From positions 1-11,439 of the forward strand of contig JACMIO010000157.1 in assembly GCA_014381105.1 (NCBI GenBank): a stretch of 11,439 nucleotides of DNA. Reading direction: 5' to 3'. Below, one piece after another: positions 1-6,259 of the stretch. Below the pieces are notes generated by a model, which had not been told where the DNA came from, did not search any database, and saw nothing but the letters and a program-made list of their open reading frames with translations. Numbering within the stretch: the first letter of the stretch is position 1; each line of letters begins with the position of its first letter. Both the position numbers and the translations under genes were made by a program. This stretch comes from a bacterium (GTDB lineage: Archaea; Thermoproteota; Nitrososphaeria; Nitrososphaerales; Nitrososphaeraceae).

Positions 1-310
1 CAATTAATTCAAATATATGCCTGTGAGACCATAGTCGAAATGGTGTCTTTTTGTTTCCATCCTGAATCATTTCATCCACATATTCATACTTCTCAAAGAA
101 GGTTATTTTGGAGCACCATCTGGCACCAATTATTATTTTTCCATCAAAACACGCAACTGTTCCTTTCTTTAATATTCTATCGGTATATTCTACTAAATTC
201 AATTTAATATCTGTCGGACTAATTATTTCAAGATGTTTTAGATCCGTATAGAATTCCCATACTCTATCTATGTTAGAATACACTTCAAATTCATTTTGAA
301 AATTTTTCAT
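1..310 (-). CDS. SRPBCC-family ligand-binding protein (COG4276-like), 3' end outside window
   Basis: Reading the minus strand from the ATG at 310 gives 103 open codons that run off the left edge. The N-terminus has the SRPBCC pattern FEVYSNIDRVWEFYTDLKHLEIISP (the 'VWxFhtdpxnLxxlsP' signature), and residues 64-101 fit the later part of the fold: ARWCSKITFFEKYEYVDE, then FRLWSHRHIFEL, matching the W/R-x-W-x-H-x-H-x-F pattern of COG4276 proteins. Family members are START-like helix-grip folds of about 150 residues with a hydrophobic cavity; the ligand is unknown. About 50 residues are missing at the C-terminus. It is divergent from another SRPBCC gene 84 bases away. A TATA-like stretch (ATATAT, about 347-354) lies about 40 bases upstream of the start on the minus strand. 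Fold assignment is fairly sure; function is not known. Confidence 0.72.
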   Translation of the reverse strand, partial: MKNFQNEFEVYSNIDRVWEFYTDLKHLEIISPTDIKLNLVEYTDRILKKGTVACFDGKIIIGARWCSKITFFEKYEYVDEMIQDGNKKTPFRLWSHRHIFELI

Positions 311-365
311 TCGAAATTTTTGTCAACCTTGAAGTATTTCTTGATGCATATATAGAAACATATTG

Positions 366-373
366 TTTAAAAA
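366..373 (+). promoter_or_regulatory. TATA-like box of the 395-817 gene
   Basis: TTTAAAAA lies 22-29 bases upstream of the ATG at 395. This spacing is what a leaderless archaeal transcript starting at or near the ATG would need. The same intergenic region must also hold the promoter of the divergent gene that starts at 310. Confidence 0.45.
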
Positions 374-394
374 TCAGTAGATCTTTAAAAATCC

Positions 395-817
395 ATGGTT
401 AGAGTAGTATCATCTAAAACTGTAAATTTACCACGTGGAAAGGTTTTTTCTACTATCAAAGAAGTTGATAAACTGCCAACCCTGTTTCCAGACAAGTACA
501 AATCATTTAAGGTTATCGAACGATCACATAATCACATACTAACGGAAGAGATCGTTTCAATATCAGGAAAAGAAATTAAACAGAAAGTACAACACTCTTT
601 GGAACCAGACAGAATGCTCAAAAGTGAAGTTATAGAAGGTGATACTAAGGGAACGATTTTGATAATTGAGTTGGATTCAAAATCTGATTCGAGCACAGAA
701 ATAAAGATAGATGCAGATCTGAAATATGGAAAAATTGGAGCAGTGCTCGGGATTTTTGCCAAAGGCAAGATAAAAAGTGAAATGGATAAGCTTATCGATC
801 AATTATCAAAAAAATAG
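395..817 (+). CDS. SRPBCC-family protein (polyketide cyclase/START-like)
   Basis: 140 residues, the usual size for a single SRPBCC domain. The N-terminus has the expected beta strand followed by the helical 'VFSTIKEVDKLPTLFPDKYKSFKVIE' pattern (about residues 17-43). A series of alternating strands follows (residues 44-108), and a C-terminal amphipathic helix (about 113-138, KGKIKSEMDKLIDQLSKK) would close the cavity. Ligand or catalytic role cannot be read from the sequence; related proteins include CoxG-like, coenzyme Q-binding and polyketide cyclase-like members. It has a TATA-like box at about -25 and virtually no leader. It is divergent from another SRPBCC gene and convergent with the secreted protein at 950-1834. 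Confidence 0.68.
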   Translation: MVRVVSSKTVNLPRGKVFSTIKEVDKLPTLFPDKYKSFKVIERSHNHILTEEIVSISGKEIKQKVQHSLEPDRMLKSEVIEGDTKGTILIIELDSKSDSSTEIKIDADLKYGKIGAVLGIFAKGKIKSEMDKLIDQLSKK

Positions 818-837
818 TGCTCAAACCATTATAATGC

Positions 838-852
838 AATCAATCATTGATT
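838..852. repeat. Short perfect inverted repeat between convergent genes
   Basis: AATCAAT-C-ATTGATT is a 7-bp perfect dyad with a single central base, between the 3' ends of two convergent genes (817 and 950). The one-base centre makes an RNA hairpin with the full stem impossible, so it is more likely a protein-binding dyad or chance in AT-rich DNA than a terminator. Confidence 0.3.
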
Positions 853-949
853 AATGAATATCAAGTTATATCGTATCCTTTATTTCACTATATCGTACAC
901 AGTGGGAGTCCGAGACGAAGAGTTTTACTCTCTTTTTCTGTATAAAATG

Positions 950-1834
950 TCATTGATAAGAAGATTCCGCTGGTTCAATTTCTCTAATACTCAAATTTTT
1001 AAAATCCCAGATCAGATTGTCGGACCTGAATGTGGCAGTTGATCCGGAATTAGTGATTATAAAGTCCTTATCTTTGGAACATTCAGCATCAAAAAAATGA
1101 GAATCTGGCATTTTTGCGTACCATCCCCCATCATCCACGAGGTCTGTAACTTTGATCCAATAATTGGTATTTGTGTTGTCAATGTATGATTCTAATTTCA
1201 CTTCCGAGTTATCGCTAATATTATAAATTACTACTTTCCATCCAACCCATCTGTCAACCAATGAATTTGTAACCTTTGCAGATTGTCTTTCATCTGTATA
1301 CCCTCCTACAAACCATAATTCTTTTTTCCATCCCACTTTCCCGTTATCGTAGAGTCCACCCATGTAGGCTGTCGCTTCACATGGAATTTCTTGGTTGTGC
1401 TTTCCCCCTCGAGCATACCAGGTCAGATCGTTTTCTATTACTTTGTTACTACTGTTTGCTATCACTCCAGCAATCTTTGCATATCCTGTCATTTCAACAT
1501 TCTTCCAATTTGTTTCCCCTTCCAATGTATTTACATTCATCCTAACTACTGGAGTTGAAATTCTCCAAGAACCGTCTTCCTGTCTTGTTATATTTGGATT
1601 AAACGTGATTGAAAAATGTTCATCTTCCTTTGGGTTTTCCATATTCATATGCCATTCTCTACCATTCTCTTTTGTTGGATAAATCTCTCTAATACCAAAA
1701 TTGTCTGATTCTAATGGAATTTGAGTAGATGCAAATATAGAAACAGTGATGGGATAAAAAATTTGTAGATGAGTCTGCAGTAAACAAACCGCAATCCCTA
1801 CAAATAGACTAGCAGAAAAAACAATAATTTTCAT
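950..1834 (-). CDS. Secreted beta-rich protein of unknown function (carbohydrate-binding-like)
   Basis: 294 residues. The first 36 residues (MKIIVFSASLFVGIAVCLLQ onward) look like a signal peptide or N-terminal membrane anchor: one lysine, then a long hydrophobic stretch, followed by a polar mature region. The rest is rich in W, Y, G, N and D with alternating strands, few helices, and several N-x-S/T sites, as in beta-sandwich surface proteins. The C-terminal pattern FRSDNLIWDFKNLSIREI resembles the closing strands of jelly-roll carbohydrate-binding or lyase-like proteins. I see no catalytic motif that would name an enzyme. There are two cysteines, one near residue 155 (IPCEAT) and one near 249 (DAECSKD), which could form a disulfide outside the cell. 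No homologous neighbour helps. Signal peptide fairly sure; function unknown. Confidence 0.7.
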   Translation of the reverse strand: MKIIVFSASLFVGIAVCLLQTHLQIFYPITVSIFASTQIPLESDNFGIREIYPTKENGREWHMNMENPKEDEHFSITFNPNITRQEDGSWRISTPVVRMNVNTLEGETNWKNVEMTGYAKIAGVIANSSNKVIENDLTWYARGGKHNQEIPCEATAYMGGLYDNGKVGWKKELWFVGGYTDERQSAKVTNSLVDRWVGWKVVIYNISDNSEVKLESYIDNTNTNYWIKVTDLVDDGGWYAKMPDSHFFDAECSKDKDFIITNSGSTATFRSDNLIWDFKNLSIREIEPAESSYQ

Positions 1835-1995
1835 AAATCAATTACCAAAAGATACAAGACAAACTGGAACGTCAAGTTTTTTATTTGTTTTTGATAATCT
1901 TATTTCACCATTTGTGGTGTCTAAATTGATTTTTAAATCTATAAAATTTTCATCTCAAAATCCAAACGACAGGTTATTTAACTTTACGTAATAAG

Positions 1996-2003
1996 TTTAA
2001 TAT
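1996..2003 (+). promoter_or_regulatory. TATA-like box of tiaS
   Basis: TTTAATAT lies 31-38 bases upstream of the ATG at 2034, which predicts a transcript with a leader of only about 5-10 bases. No Shine-Dalgarno sequence is visible before the start. Confidence 0.4.
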
Positions 2004-2033
2004 CGCTTCCTTGAATTTGTAAGTCTCGTAAAT

Positions 2034-3395
2034 ATGCCACACAAGGGTACAGAAGACTCAAAAGTTATCCACATAGGATTTGATGACACAGATTCTATCG
2101 CCGGAAGATGTACAACTAATTTGGCGTTCAAGATTGTTTCGAAGTTAAAGAATGAAACAGGGATTACGTTTATTGATTATCCACTTCTGGTACGACTAAA
2201 TCCGAATATTCCATGGAAAACACGAGGAAATGGTGCCGTATGTCTAAGGATCAAAACGAATCATTCAGCACAAATAATTGAGTTTCTATTGAAAATCCTC
2301 AGATCAGAATCAGATCTGCTTAATGGTGCGAATCCAGGTCTTGCAATATTTGAGGGAGAGTTAATCCCATTTCCACTGAGGCAGTTTAGTCGCAGAGCTA
2401 TGAATGATGTGGTAAAGATAGAAGAAGCTGAAAAGTTAGCCGCACAGTTATCAGTTCAAATTTTCAAATATGGACAAGGATTGGGCGTAATTGGTGCAAT
2501 GGCCTCAATCGGATCTTTACTTGAAGGCGATCACACCTACGAAGCTATAGCGTATAGGAAGGATGAATTTCTTGGGTCCCCTCGAAAGTTAGACAAATCA
2601 AAGGTATCCAAAGTCGACATTAACACATATCCGCTTACATTCAATTGCTTTGATAAAATTCATGATAGGGTATTAATTGCTCCCCATGGCCCAGATCCTG
2701 TCTTCTGTGGCATTAGAGGAGAGGATCCCCAAACTGTTATTAGCTCACTTCATAAGGTGATGCCAATGGAAAAACTTGAAGGATATATGGTATTCAGGAC
2801 TAATCAAGGTACTAATATGCACCTTCAAAATGAATTATCACAAAGTGAAATTAGCACACATAGAGCTGGATATATCAGATGCGTAGTAACAAAAAGACCA
2901 GTAATAATTCGAGGAGGACATGTAATGTTTGAAGTATCAGATTGTAGTAACAAGAAGTATCCAGTGGCAGTCTATGAACCTACCGGCTTGGGCAATATTG
3001 CTTCTAAGCTTTTAGAAGGGGATAACATAGATATTGGAGTAGGAGTTAGTATGAATACACCCCATAGTACCAATATCCTAAACGTAGAGTACCTCTCAAT
3101 TCTAAAAATCGCCAAGGAAATAGTAAATATTAATCCACTGTGCGATAAGTGTGGTAAAAGAATGAAATCTGAAGGAAAAAATAAGGGATTTCAATGTAAG
3201 ATTTGTGGCGATAAAAGGGATTCTAAAATATCAGTTACCAATCCACGAGACATACAACTGGGTATGTTTTTCCCTTATTCGAAGGCACATCGTCATTTGA
3301 CAAAACCATTGCATAGATTTGGTATGGAAAAAAATTATCCACATGTTCCAAATATTATCAAAGCGCTTCACTCTGAATGGTTTAAAAGATTTTAA
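2034..3395 (+). CDS. tiaS: tRNA(Ile2) 2-agmatinylcytidine synthetase TiaS
   Basis: TiaS joins agmatine to C34 of the CAU anticodon of tRNA-Ile2, using ATP, so that the tRNA reads AUA and not AUG. The 453 residues match the usual length (about 420-450) and domain order. The N-terminal kinase-like domain starts HIGFDDTDS (residues 13-21, the family signature containing the autophosphorylated threonine) and continues with CTTNLA (26-31). A second conserved block, PHGPDPVFCGIRGEDP, is at 217-232. An OB-fold for tRNA acceptor binding spans about 279-355 (GYIRCVVTKRP...VAVYEPTGLGN). A C-terminal zinc ribbon has CDKC at 370-373 and CKIC at 388-391. It is a single gene with its own promoter, next to a tRNA cluster of opposite orientation. 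The initiator tRNA in that cluster also has a CAT anticodon, but it is not the substrate. Confidence 0.95.
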   Translation: MPHKGTEDSKVIHIGFDDTDSIAGRCTTNLAFKIVSKLKNETGITFIDYPLLVRLNPNIPWKTRGNGAVCLRIKTNHSAQIIEFLLKILRSESDLLNGANPGLAIFEGELIPFPLRQFSRRAMNDVVKIEEAEKLAAQLSVQIFKYGQGLGVIGAMASIGSLLEGDHTYEAIAYRKDEFLGSPRKLDKSKVSKVDINTYPLTFNCFDKIHDRVLIAPHGPDPVFCGIRGEDPQTVISSLHKVMPMEKLEGYMVFRTNQGTNMHLQNELSQSEISTHRAGYIRCVVTKRPVIIRGGHVMFEVSDCSNKKYPVAVYEPTGLGNIASKLLEGDNIDIGVGVSMNTPHSTNILNVEYLSILKIAKEIVNINPLCDKCGKRMKSEGKNKGFQCKICGDKRDSKISVTNPRDIQLGMFFPYSKAHRHLTKPLHRFGMEKNYPHVPNIIKALHSEWFKRF

Positions 3396-3460
3396 ACATG
3401 TCATAAAAGACGATCATTTGAAATCATTACTAAAAGACGTAGCGGGGGGTTGATTTGAAC

Positions 3461-3489
3461 CTACGGCCATCAAGTTACACTCTAATGGA
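3461..3489 (-). other. tRNA-Met intron in the T-stem (position 52/53), 29 nt
   Basis: In tRNA sense, exon ...GCGGTT | TCCATT...CCGTAG | GTTCAAAT. The BHB motif: central helix GCGG with CCGT (last pair G:U), bulges TT|T and AG|G, inner helix CCAT/ATGG. Cutting after the second base of each 3-nt bulge rebuilds the T-stem GGTTG/CAACC exactly. No other cut position gives a paired T-stem, so cloverleaf and splice motif agree. Confidence 0.88.
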
Positions 3490-3524
3490 AACCGCTCTGC
3501 GGGTTATGAGCCCGCCGGGATAAC

Positions 3525-3538
3525 TTAGCCTATTATAA
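3525..3538 (-). other. tRNA-Met intron in the D-loop, 14 nt
   Basis: In tRNA sense, exon ...GGGAAGCCAG | TTATAATAGGCTAA | GTTATCCC. The BHB motif: central helix AGCC/GGCT (4 bp), bulges AG|T and AA|G, and a 7-nt loop TATAATA with no inner stem. The splice leaves a normal 10-nt D-loop with GG at 18-19 and A at 21. An AGTTA direct repeat flanks the intron. At 14 nt it is among the smallest workable BHB introns. Confidence 0.85.
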
Positions 3539-3557
3539 CTGGCTTCCCCACCCCGCT

Positions 3558-3828
3558 ACTAGCAGATTGAAAGTGGGCAAATATATCTCTGTCTCTAAGT
3601 CAAAATACAAAATCTATTCAATGCAAGATAATTAAAAATAACTGATACGCATAAAATAAAATAAAAAATGACAAGTTGAAATTGAAAAAATGTAATAATT
3701 GGTCAATACAAATTTTCGTAATGTTTGAGATTCATTTTAGAATTAATGTGATACTAGCGTAATTTAGAGAAAATCAGGATAGAGTTAATCCTGTGCTCTG
3801 CGTTCTCGTTTATCTGATAATAGGTTTA
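3558..3828. other. Spacer between tRNA-Met and tRNA-Leu, no gene seen
   Basis: This 271-base AT-rich stretch has no open frame with gene-like character on either strand. It holds the promoter of tRNA-Met at its left end (listed separately). I see no repeat, box C/D or H/ACA pattern, or third tRNA in it. Confidence 0.6.
3579..3586 (-). promoter_or_regulatory. TATA-like box of tRNA-Met
   Basis: On the minus strand ATATATTT lies 22-29 bases upstream of the tRNA 5' end at 3557. This fits its own promoter, independent of the upstream tRNA-Leu. Confidence 0.55.
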
Positions 3829-3873
3829 TGCGGGGGGTGGGATTTGAACCCACGAACCCCTACGGGATGAGGT

Positions 3874-3893
3874 TTCCCAGCTGGATCAGTTCA
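3874..3893 (-). other. tRNA-Leu intron at the canonical 37/38 position, 20 nt
   Basis: In tRNA sense, exon ...CTCAGA | TGAACTG...TGGGAA | ACCTCA. The BHB motif: central helix CTCA/TGGG (one U:G pair), bulges GA|T and AA|A, outer helix the anticodon stem TGAGG/CCTCA, with a weak inner CTG/CAG stem. Confidence 0.88.
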
Positions 3894-3900
3894 TCTGAGC

Positions 3901-3917
3901 GTCATGTCTGAATTGAT
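3901..3917 (-). other. tRNA-Leu intron in the anticodon stem (30/31), 17 nt
   Basis: In tRNA sense, exon ...GGCGTGAG | ATCAATTCAGACATGAC | GCTCAGA. The BHB motif: central helix CGTG/CATG (one G:U pair), bulges AG|A and AC|G. Removal supplies G31, which pairs with C39; without it the stem ends in an A:C mismatch. The intron contains TTCAGAC, which looks like a Leu CAG anticodon loop and could mislead a predictor. Confidence 0.84.
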
Positions 3918-3971
3918 CTCACGCCTTTGACCAAGCTTGGCAACCCCCGCGCGATTATTCGTCTCACCTTC

Positions 3972-3978
3972 ATTTAAG
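3972..3978 (-). promoter_or_regulatory. TATA-like box of tRNA-Leu
   Basis: On the minus strand CTTAAAT lies 22-28 bases upstream of the tRNA-Leu 5' end at 3950, in the 54-base gap after trm56. It suggests the tRNA has its own promoter although it follows the mbf1-hflX-trm56 unit. Confidence 0.45.
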
Positions 3979-4004
3979 CAACTGAAGGGTCATTAACAAC
4001 GAAT

Positions 4005-4550
4005 TCAATTTGACTTTTTTAGTTTTCTAATTTTAACTATCTTCCCGCGTGAAGATGGAACAATTTTCATTTTTGCATTGTCAAATGAATTGATCAGTTC
4101 CTTACCTTGAAAATACCTGTCTAAGAATATTGCCAGTGCAGCGATCTCCGAATGAGGTTGATTACCTACCGCGATATTCATATCAGCAATAAAATATACA
4201 TCTTTTGGAACTTTACTGGCACCAATTACTACCAGTATATTTTTTCCGTGCGGATAATCATGTGAGAGATGCTCTATGTTGATTCCATACATTGTTAAAT
4301 GAACTATAATTCCATTATTCTTTTTCCAAGTTTTTAACAGAGATCTCCAATCCTGAATAATTTCAACATCAAACTCATTAGAACCACCCCAATCGTCGCA
4401 AACTCTTTTAATGGTTTCTAAAATGGATTCATCCACATCGGTCATGAAAATCTTCTTACATCCAAAAGCCCTAGAAACTAATGCAACATGTGTGGTTGTG
4501 CGATCATCTCTCACTAACCTGTGTCCCAACCTAAGTACGGCAATCGACAT
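4005..4550 (-). CDS. trm56: tRNA (cytidine(56)-2'-O)-methyltransferase aTrm56
   Basis: This SPOUT methyltransferase methylates the ribose of C56 in the T-loop of archaeal tRNAs with S-adenosylmethionine, in place of the C/D-guide route used by some species. The 181 residues are full length for the family. The diagnostic N-terminus RLGHRLVRDDRTTTHVALVSRAFG is at 7-30. The C-terminal trefoil knot includes VVIGASKVP (107-115) and NIAVGNQPHSEIAALAIFLDR (125-145). Its ATG shares one base with the stop codon of hflX (TAATG), so the two are translationally coupled. It lies just upstream of two tRNA genes whose T-loops are TTCAAAT, with C56 present. Confidence 0.94.
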   Translation of the reverse strand: MSIAVLRLGHRLVRDDRTTTHVALVSRAFGCKKIFMTDVDESILETIKRVCDDWGGSNEFDVEIIQDWRSLLKTWKKNNGIIVHLTMYGINIEHLSHDYPHGKNILVVIGASKVPKDVYFIADMNIAVGNQPHSEIAALAIFLDRYFQGKELINSFDNAKMKIVPSSRGKIVKIRKLKKSN

Positions 4551-5650
4551 TAATTTTTGTCTACCTTCATCATATTTACAAAAATTCTAGATTTGATGAC
4601 ATCGAGAAGAACATCAACATTCATTCCTGTCTTAGAGGATATCATAACATAATTCTTGTTACCTTCATTTAATATTCCCAGCTGCTGATACTTTTCCGTT
4701 GCCTCATCAGGTCTTACGAGATCTACCTTATTAAATACATAAATGATTTTTGCAACTGATACCCCCAAGTGAATCATGACGGTGAAACTACTTGAAAGTT
4801 GTTTCTTTAATATTTCATAACTCTGACTTATGTCTAAAATAAGTAGAATAATATTTGAGAAAACTAGTTCTTGCAGGGTTGACCTGAAGGCATCTATCAT
4901 ATATGCTGGCAGTTTGCTAATAAATCCCACGGTATCAGAAAACATCATCTTATTTCCATCTACATTCACACTTCTACTGGATGTGGATAGTGTGGTAAAC
5001 AATTCAATTCCGACTAATTTTGATTCCCCAGTTAAGAAATTAAACAGGGTTGTTTTTCCGACTGATGTATATCCTATAAGCGATACTGTTGGAAAACCGG
5101 ATCTTGCCCTACCGGTTCTTTGGACAAGCTTTCTCTTTTCTTCTTTTAAGACCTTTTTCCTCAGTACTGAAATTCTTCTTTTAATGTCAAGTAGATGAAC
5201 ATCGGCGTCGTATTTTCCTAATCCAAAAAAACCTGGTTGTTCCCCTCGCTTTGCCAGCCTTACTTTCTCCTTTATCCTTACTGCTTCATAATGGAGTTCA
5301 GCAAGTTTTATTTGAATCTTGGATTCTTCAGTGTTGGATCTTAACCTAAAAATTTCCAAAATTAATTTCTCCCTATCTATAATATCAATTCCGCATAATC
5401 TTGCCAAATTATATTGCTGGGTTGGCTTTAATATTTCATCAAATATTACAAATTCAATGTTCAATGATTTAACTAGTTCTCTAACTTCATCTGCCTTTCC
5501 TTTTCCAATTCCAAATTTTGATCTCGTTAAATGTTTCTGGGTAACAGTATGCGATATAGAATAACCTGCTGACTCTGCCAATGATTTGGCTTCACTGGCA
5601 ACGTGTTTTACCGGGTAGGTAATTAGCAATGCAGATTTATTCGCCATCAT
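4550..5650 (-). CDS. hflX: GTPase HflX, ribosome-associated
   Basis: HflX GTPases bind the large ribosomal subunit and in bacteria split stalled or hibernating ribosomes; the archaeal role is less clear. The 366 residues show the family order. An N-terminal HflX domain carries GIGKGKADEV (48-56) and the DEILKPTQQYNLA motif (71-83). A coiled-coil linker spans about 115-178. The G domain has G1 GYTSVGKTT (193-201), G3 DTVGF (239-243), G4 NKVD (307-310) and a likely G5 SSK (338-340). The switch I block, usually LFATLDPT, is LFTTLSTS here (218-225), and the linker's usual GPGE reads GLGK (143-146). These are departures from the bacterial consensus, but the fold seems intact. The start overlaps the end of mbf1 by 14 bases; a second ATG follows immediately. 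Confidence 0.92.
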   Translation of the reverse strand: MMANKSALLITYPVKHVASEAKSLAESAGYSISHTVTQKHLTRSKFGIGKGKADEVRELVKSLNIEFVIFDEILKPTQQYNLARLCGIDIIDREKLILEIFRLRSNTEESKIQIKLAELHYEAVRIKEKVRLAKRGEQPGFFGLGKYDADVHLLDIKRRISVLRKKVLKEEKRKLVQRTGRARSGFPTVSLIGYTSVGKTTLFNFLTGESKLVGIELFTTLSTSSRSVNVDGNKMMFSDTVGFISKLPAYMIDAFRSTLQELVFSNIILLILDISQSYEILKKQLSSSFTVMIHLGVSVAKIIYVFNKVDLVRPDEATEKYQQLGILNEGNKNYVMISSKTGMNVDVLLDVIKSRIFVNMMKVDKN

Positions 5651-6053
5651 TAGACTCTACCTCAGTGTAAAGATTAATTCGAAAAAATCGTTCCAACTTT
5701 CTGCTTAATCCTTCATCTGGTTTAAGAGTCCCGCTTTCAATCTTTCGCAATAATGAAACTCTCTCCTTTATGAGAAGTCCTAGCTGCTCATGTGTAAGTC
5801 CATTAGCCATCCTAGAATTTCGAATCACTTCTGAAAAATTATTGATCAAAATCGCAGAATCGTCAAAAGTGATCCTGTCAAGCTTTTCAATTTTTTTTGG
5901 TCGCATTGCAGGTTTTCGTTGAATTTCTTGTTGGTTCTTTAACGGCTTACCTCTTTTTGAACATGTCTTACACACTGTTATGAGGTTGCCTTCAACATAG
6001 ACCTTTTCTCCATATTCTAATATCGGAGTTCCGCAAATTTCGCAAGAAGCCAT
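5637..6053 (-). CDS. mbf1: Archaeal multiprotein bridging factor 1 (aMBF1)
   Basis: 138 residues. An N-terminal zinc ribbon unique to archaeal MBF1 has CEIC at 4-7 and CKTC at 28-31. A basic linker (about 35-58) follows, and then a Cro/C1-type helix-turn-helix at about 73-128 (FSEVIRNSRMANGLTHEQLGLLIKERVSLLRKIESGTLKPDE). Eukaryotic MBF1 bridges TBP and activators and also acts at stalled ribosomes; the archaeal protein has been reported on the 30S subunit, so a translational role is likely. It is the first gene of an overlapping unit with hflX and trm56, which supports that. An A-rich stretch (about 6082-6093, minus strand reading AAAAAAATAAAC) 30-40 bases upstream may be its TATA region. Confidence 0.92.
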   Translation of the reverse strand: MASCEICGTPILEYGEKVYVEGNLITVCKTCSKRGKPLKNQQEIQRKPAMRPKKIEKLDRITFDDSAILINNFSEVIRNSRMANGLTHEQLGLLIKERVSLLRKIESGTLKPDEGLSRKLERFFRINLYTEVESNDGE

Positions 6054-6226
6054 GTATGGATCACTGTTAAGTCGACATCTTGTTTATTTTTTTCTAATTG
6101 AATACCGGAGCCATTCAGTAGTTTCAAGAAGATGGGATAATTGAACGACTTTTGTTAACTCAGGAACTATTTAATATGCCACTACATTAGTTTAAACCGG
6201 CAAATCACCATCAGTGCCAGATATGA

Positions 6227-6233
6227 TTTAAAT
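6227..6233 (+). promoter_or_regulatory. TATA-like box of the PUA-NAC operon
   Basis: TTTAAAT lies 27-33 bases upstream of the TTG at 6260. The spacing predicts transcription starting at or within a few bases of that TTG and so supports it as the start codon. The ATG at 6232 is in another frame and stops after four codons. Confidence 0.55.
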
Positions 6234-6259
6234 GGAGACTAATTAAACCAATACTGGTT

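Larger units (their letters stand above)
3440..3557 (-). tRNA. Initiator tRNA-Met (CAT), interrupted by two BHB introns
   Basis: After removal of two introns (3525-3538 and 3461-3489) the gene gives a 75-nt cloverleaf: acceptor AGCGGGG/CCCCGCT, D-stem GGGA/TCCC with loop AGCCAGGTTA (containing G18G19), anticodon stem GCGGG/CCCGC with loop CTCATAA (anticodon CAT), variable AGAGC, T-stem GGTTG/CAACC with loop TTCAAAT, discriminator A. The A1:U72 pair and three G:C pairs at the bottom of the anticodon stem mark it as the archaeal initiator rather than elongator Met or tRNA-Ile2. CCA is not encoded. Without intron removal neither the D-arm (24-nt loop) nor the T-stem (three of five pairs broken) can form, so simple scans would miss or misfold it. 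It lies downstream of tRNA-Leu on the same strand. Confidence 0.9.
3829..3950 (-). tRNA. tRNA-Leu (CAG), interrupted by two BHB introns
   Basis: With introns 3901-3917 and 3874-3893 removed, the 85-nt product is a regular class II tRNA: acceptor GCGGGGG/CCCCCGC, D-arm GCCA-AGCTTGGTCAA-AGGC, anticodon stem TGAGG/CCTCA with loop CTCAGAA (anticodon CAG), long variable arm TCCCGTAGGGGTTC, T-stem GTGGG/CCCAC with loop TTCAAAT, discriminator A, no encoded CCA. A single-intron model fails: no one cut leaves T33 in the anticodon loop. The middle exon is only 7 nt (GCTCAGA, 3894-3900) and contains the anticodon. The gene is 54 bases downstream of trm56 on the same strand. Confidence 0.9.

Noticed and set aside
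854..1042. Plus-strand open frame of 62 codons
   Set aside because: It runs antisense into the end of the secreted-protein gene, has no recognisable domain, and its composition looks like random AT-rich reading.
3404..3439. Direct repeat TAAAAGACG at 3404-3412 and 3431-3439
   Set aside because: Two copies of nine AT-rich bases in a short spacer are within chance, and no insertion or attachment-site context (integrase, tRNA 3'-end duplicate) is present.
3440..3557. Reading the CAT tRNA as tRNA-Ile2, the TiaS substrate, because tiaS is adjacent
   Set aside because: The A1:U72 pair, AGCGGGG acceptor and three G:C pairs under the anticodon loop identify an initiator tRNA.
3829..3950. tRNA-Leu(CAA) model with one intron, loop ATCAAAC
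   Set aside because: It leaves the region between D-stem and variable arm two bases short and removes position 26; the two-intron CAG model fits every pair and both BHB motifs.
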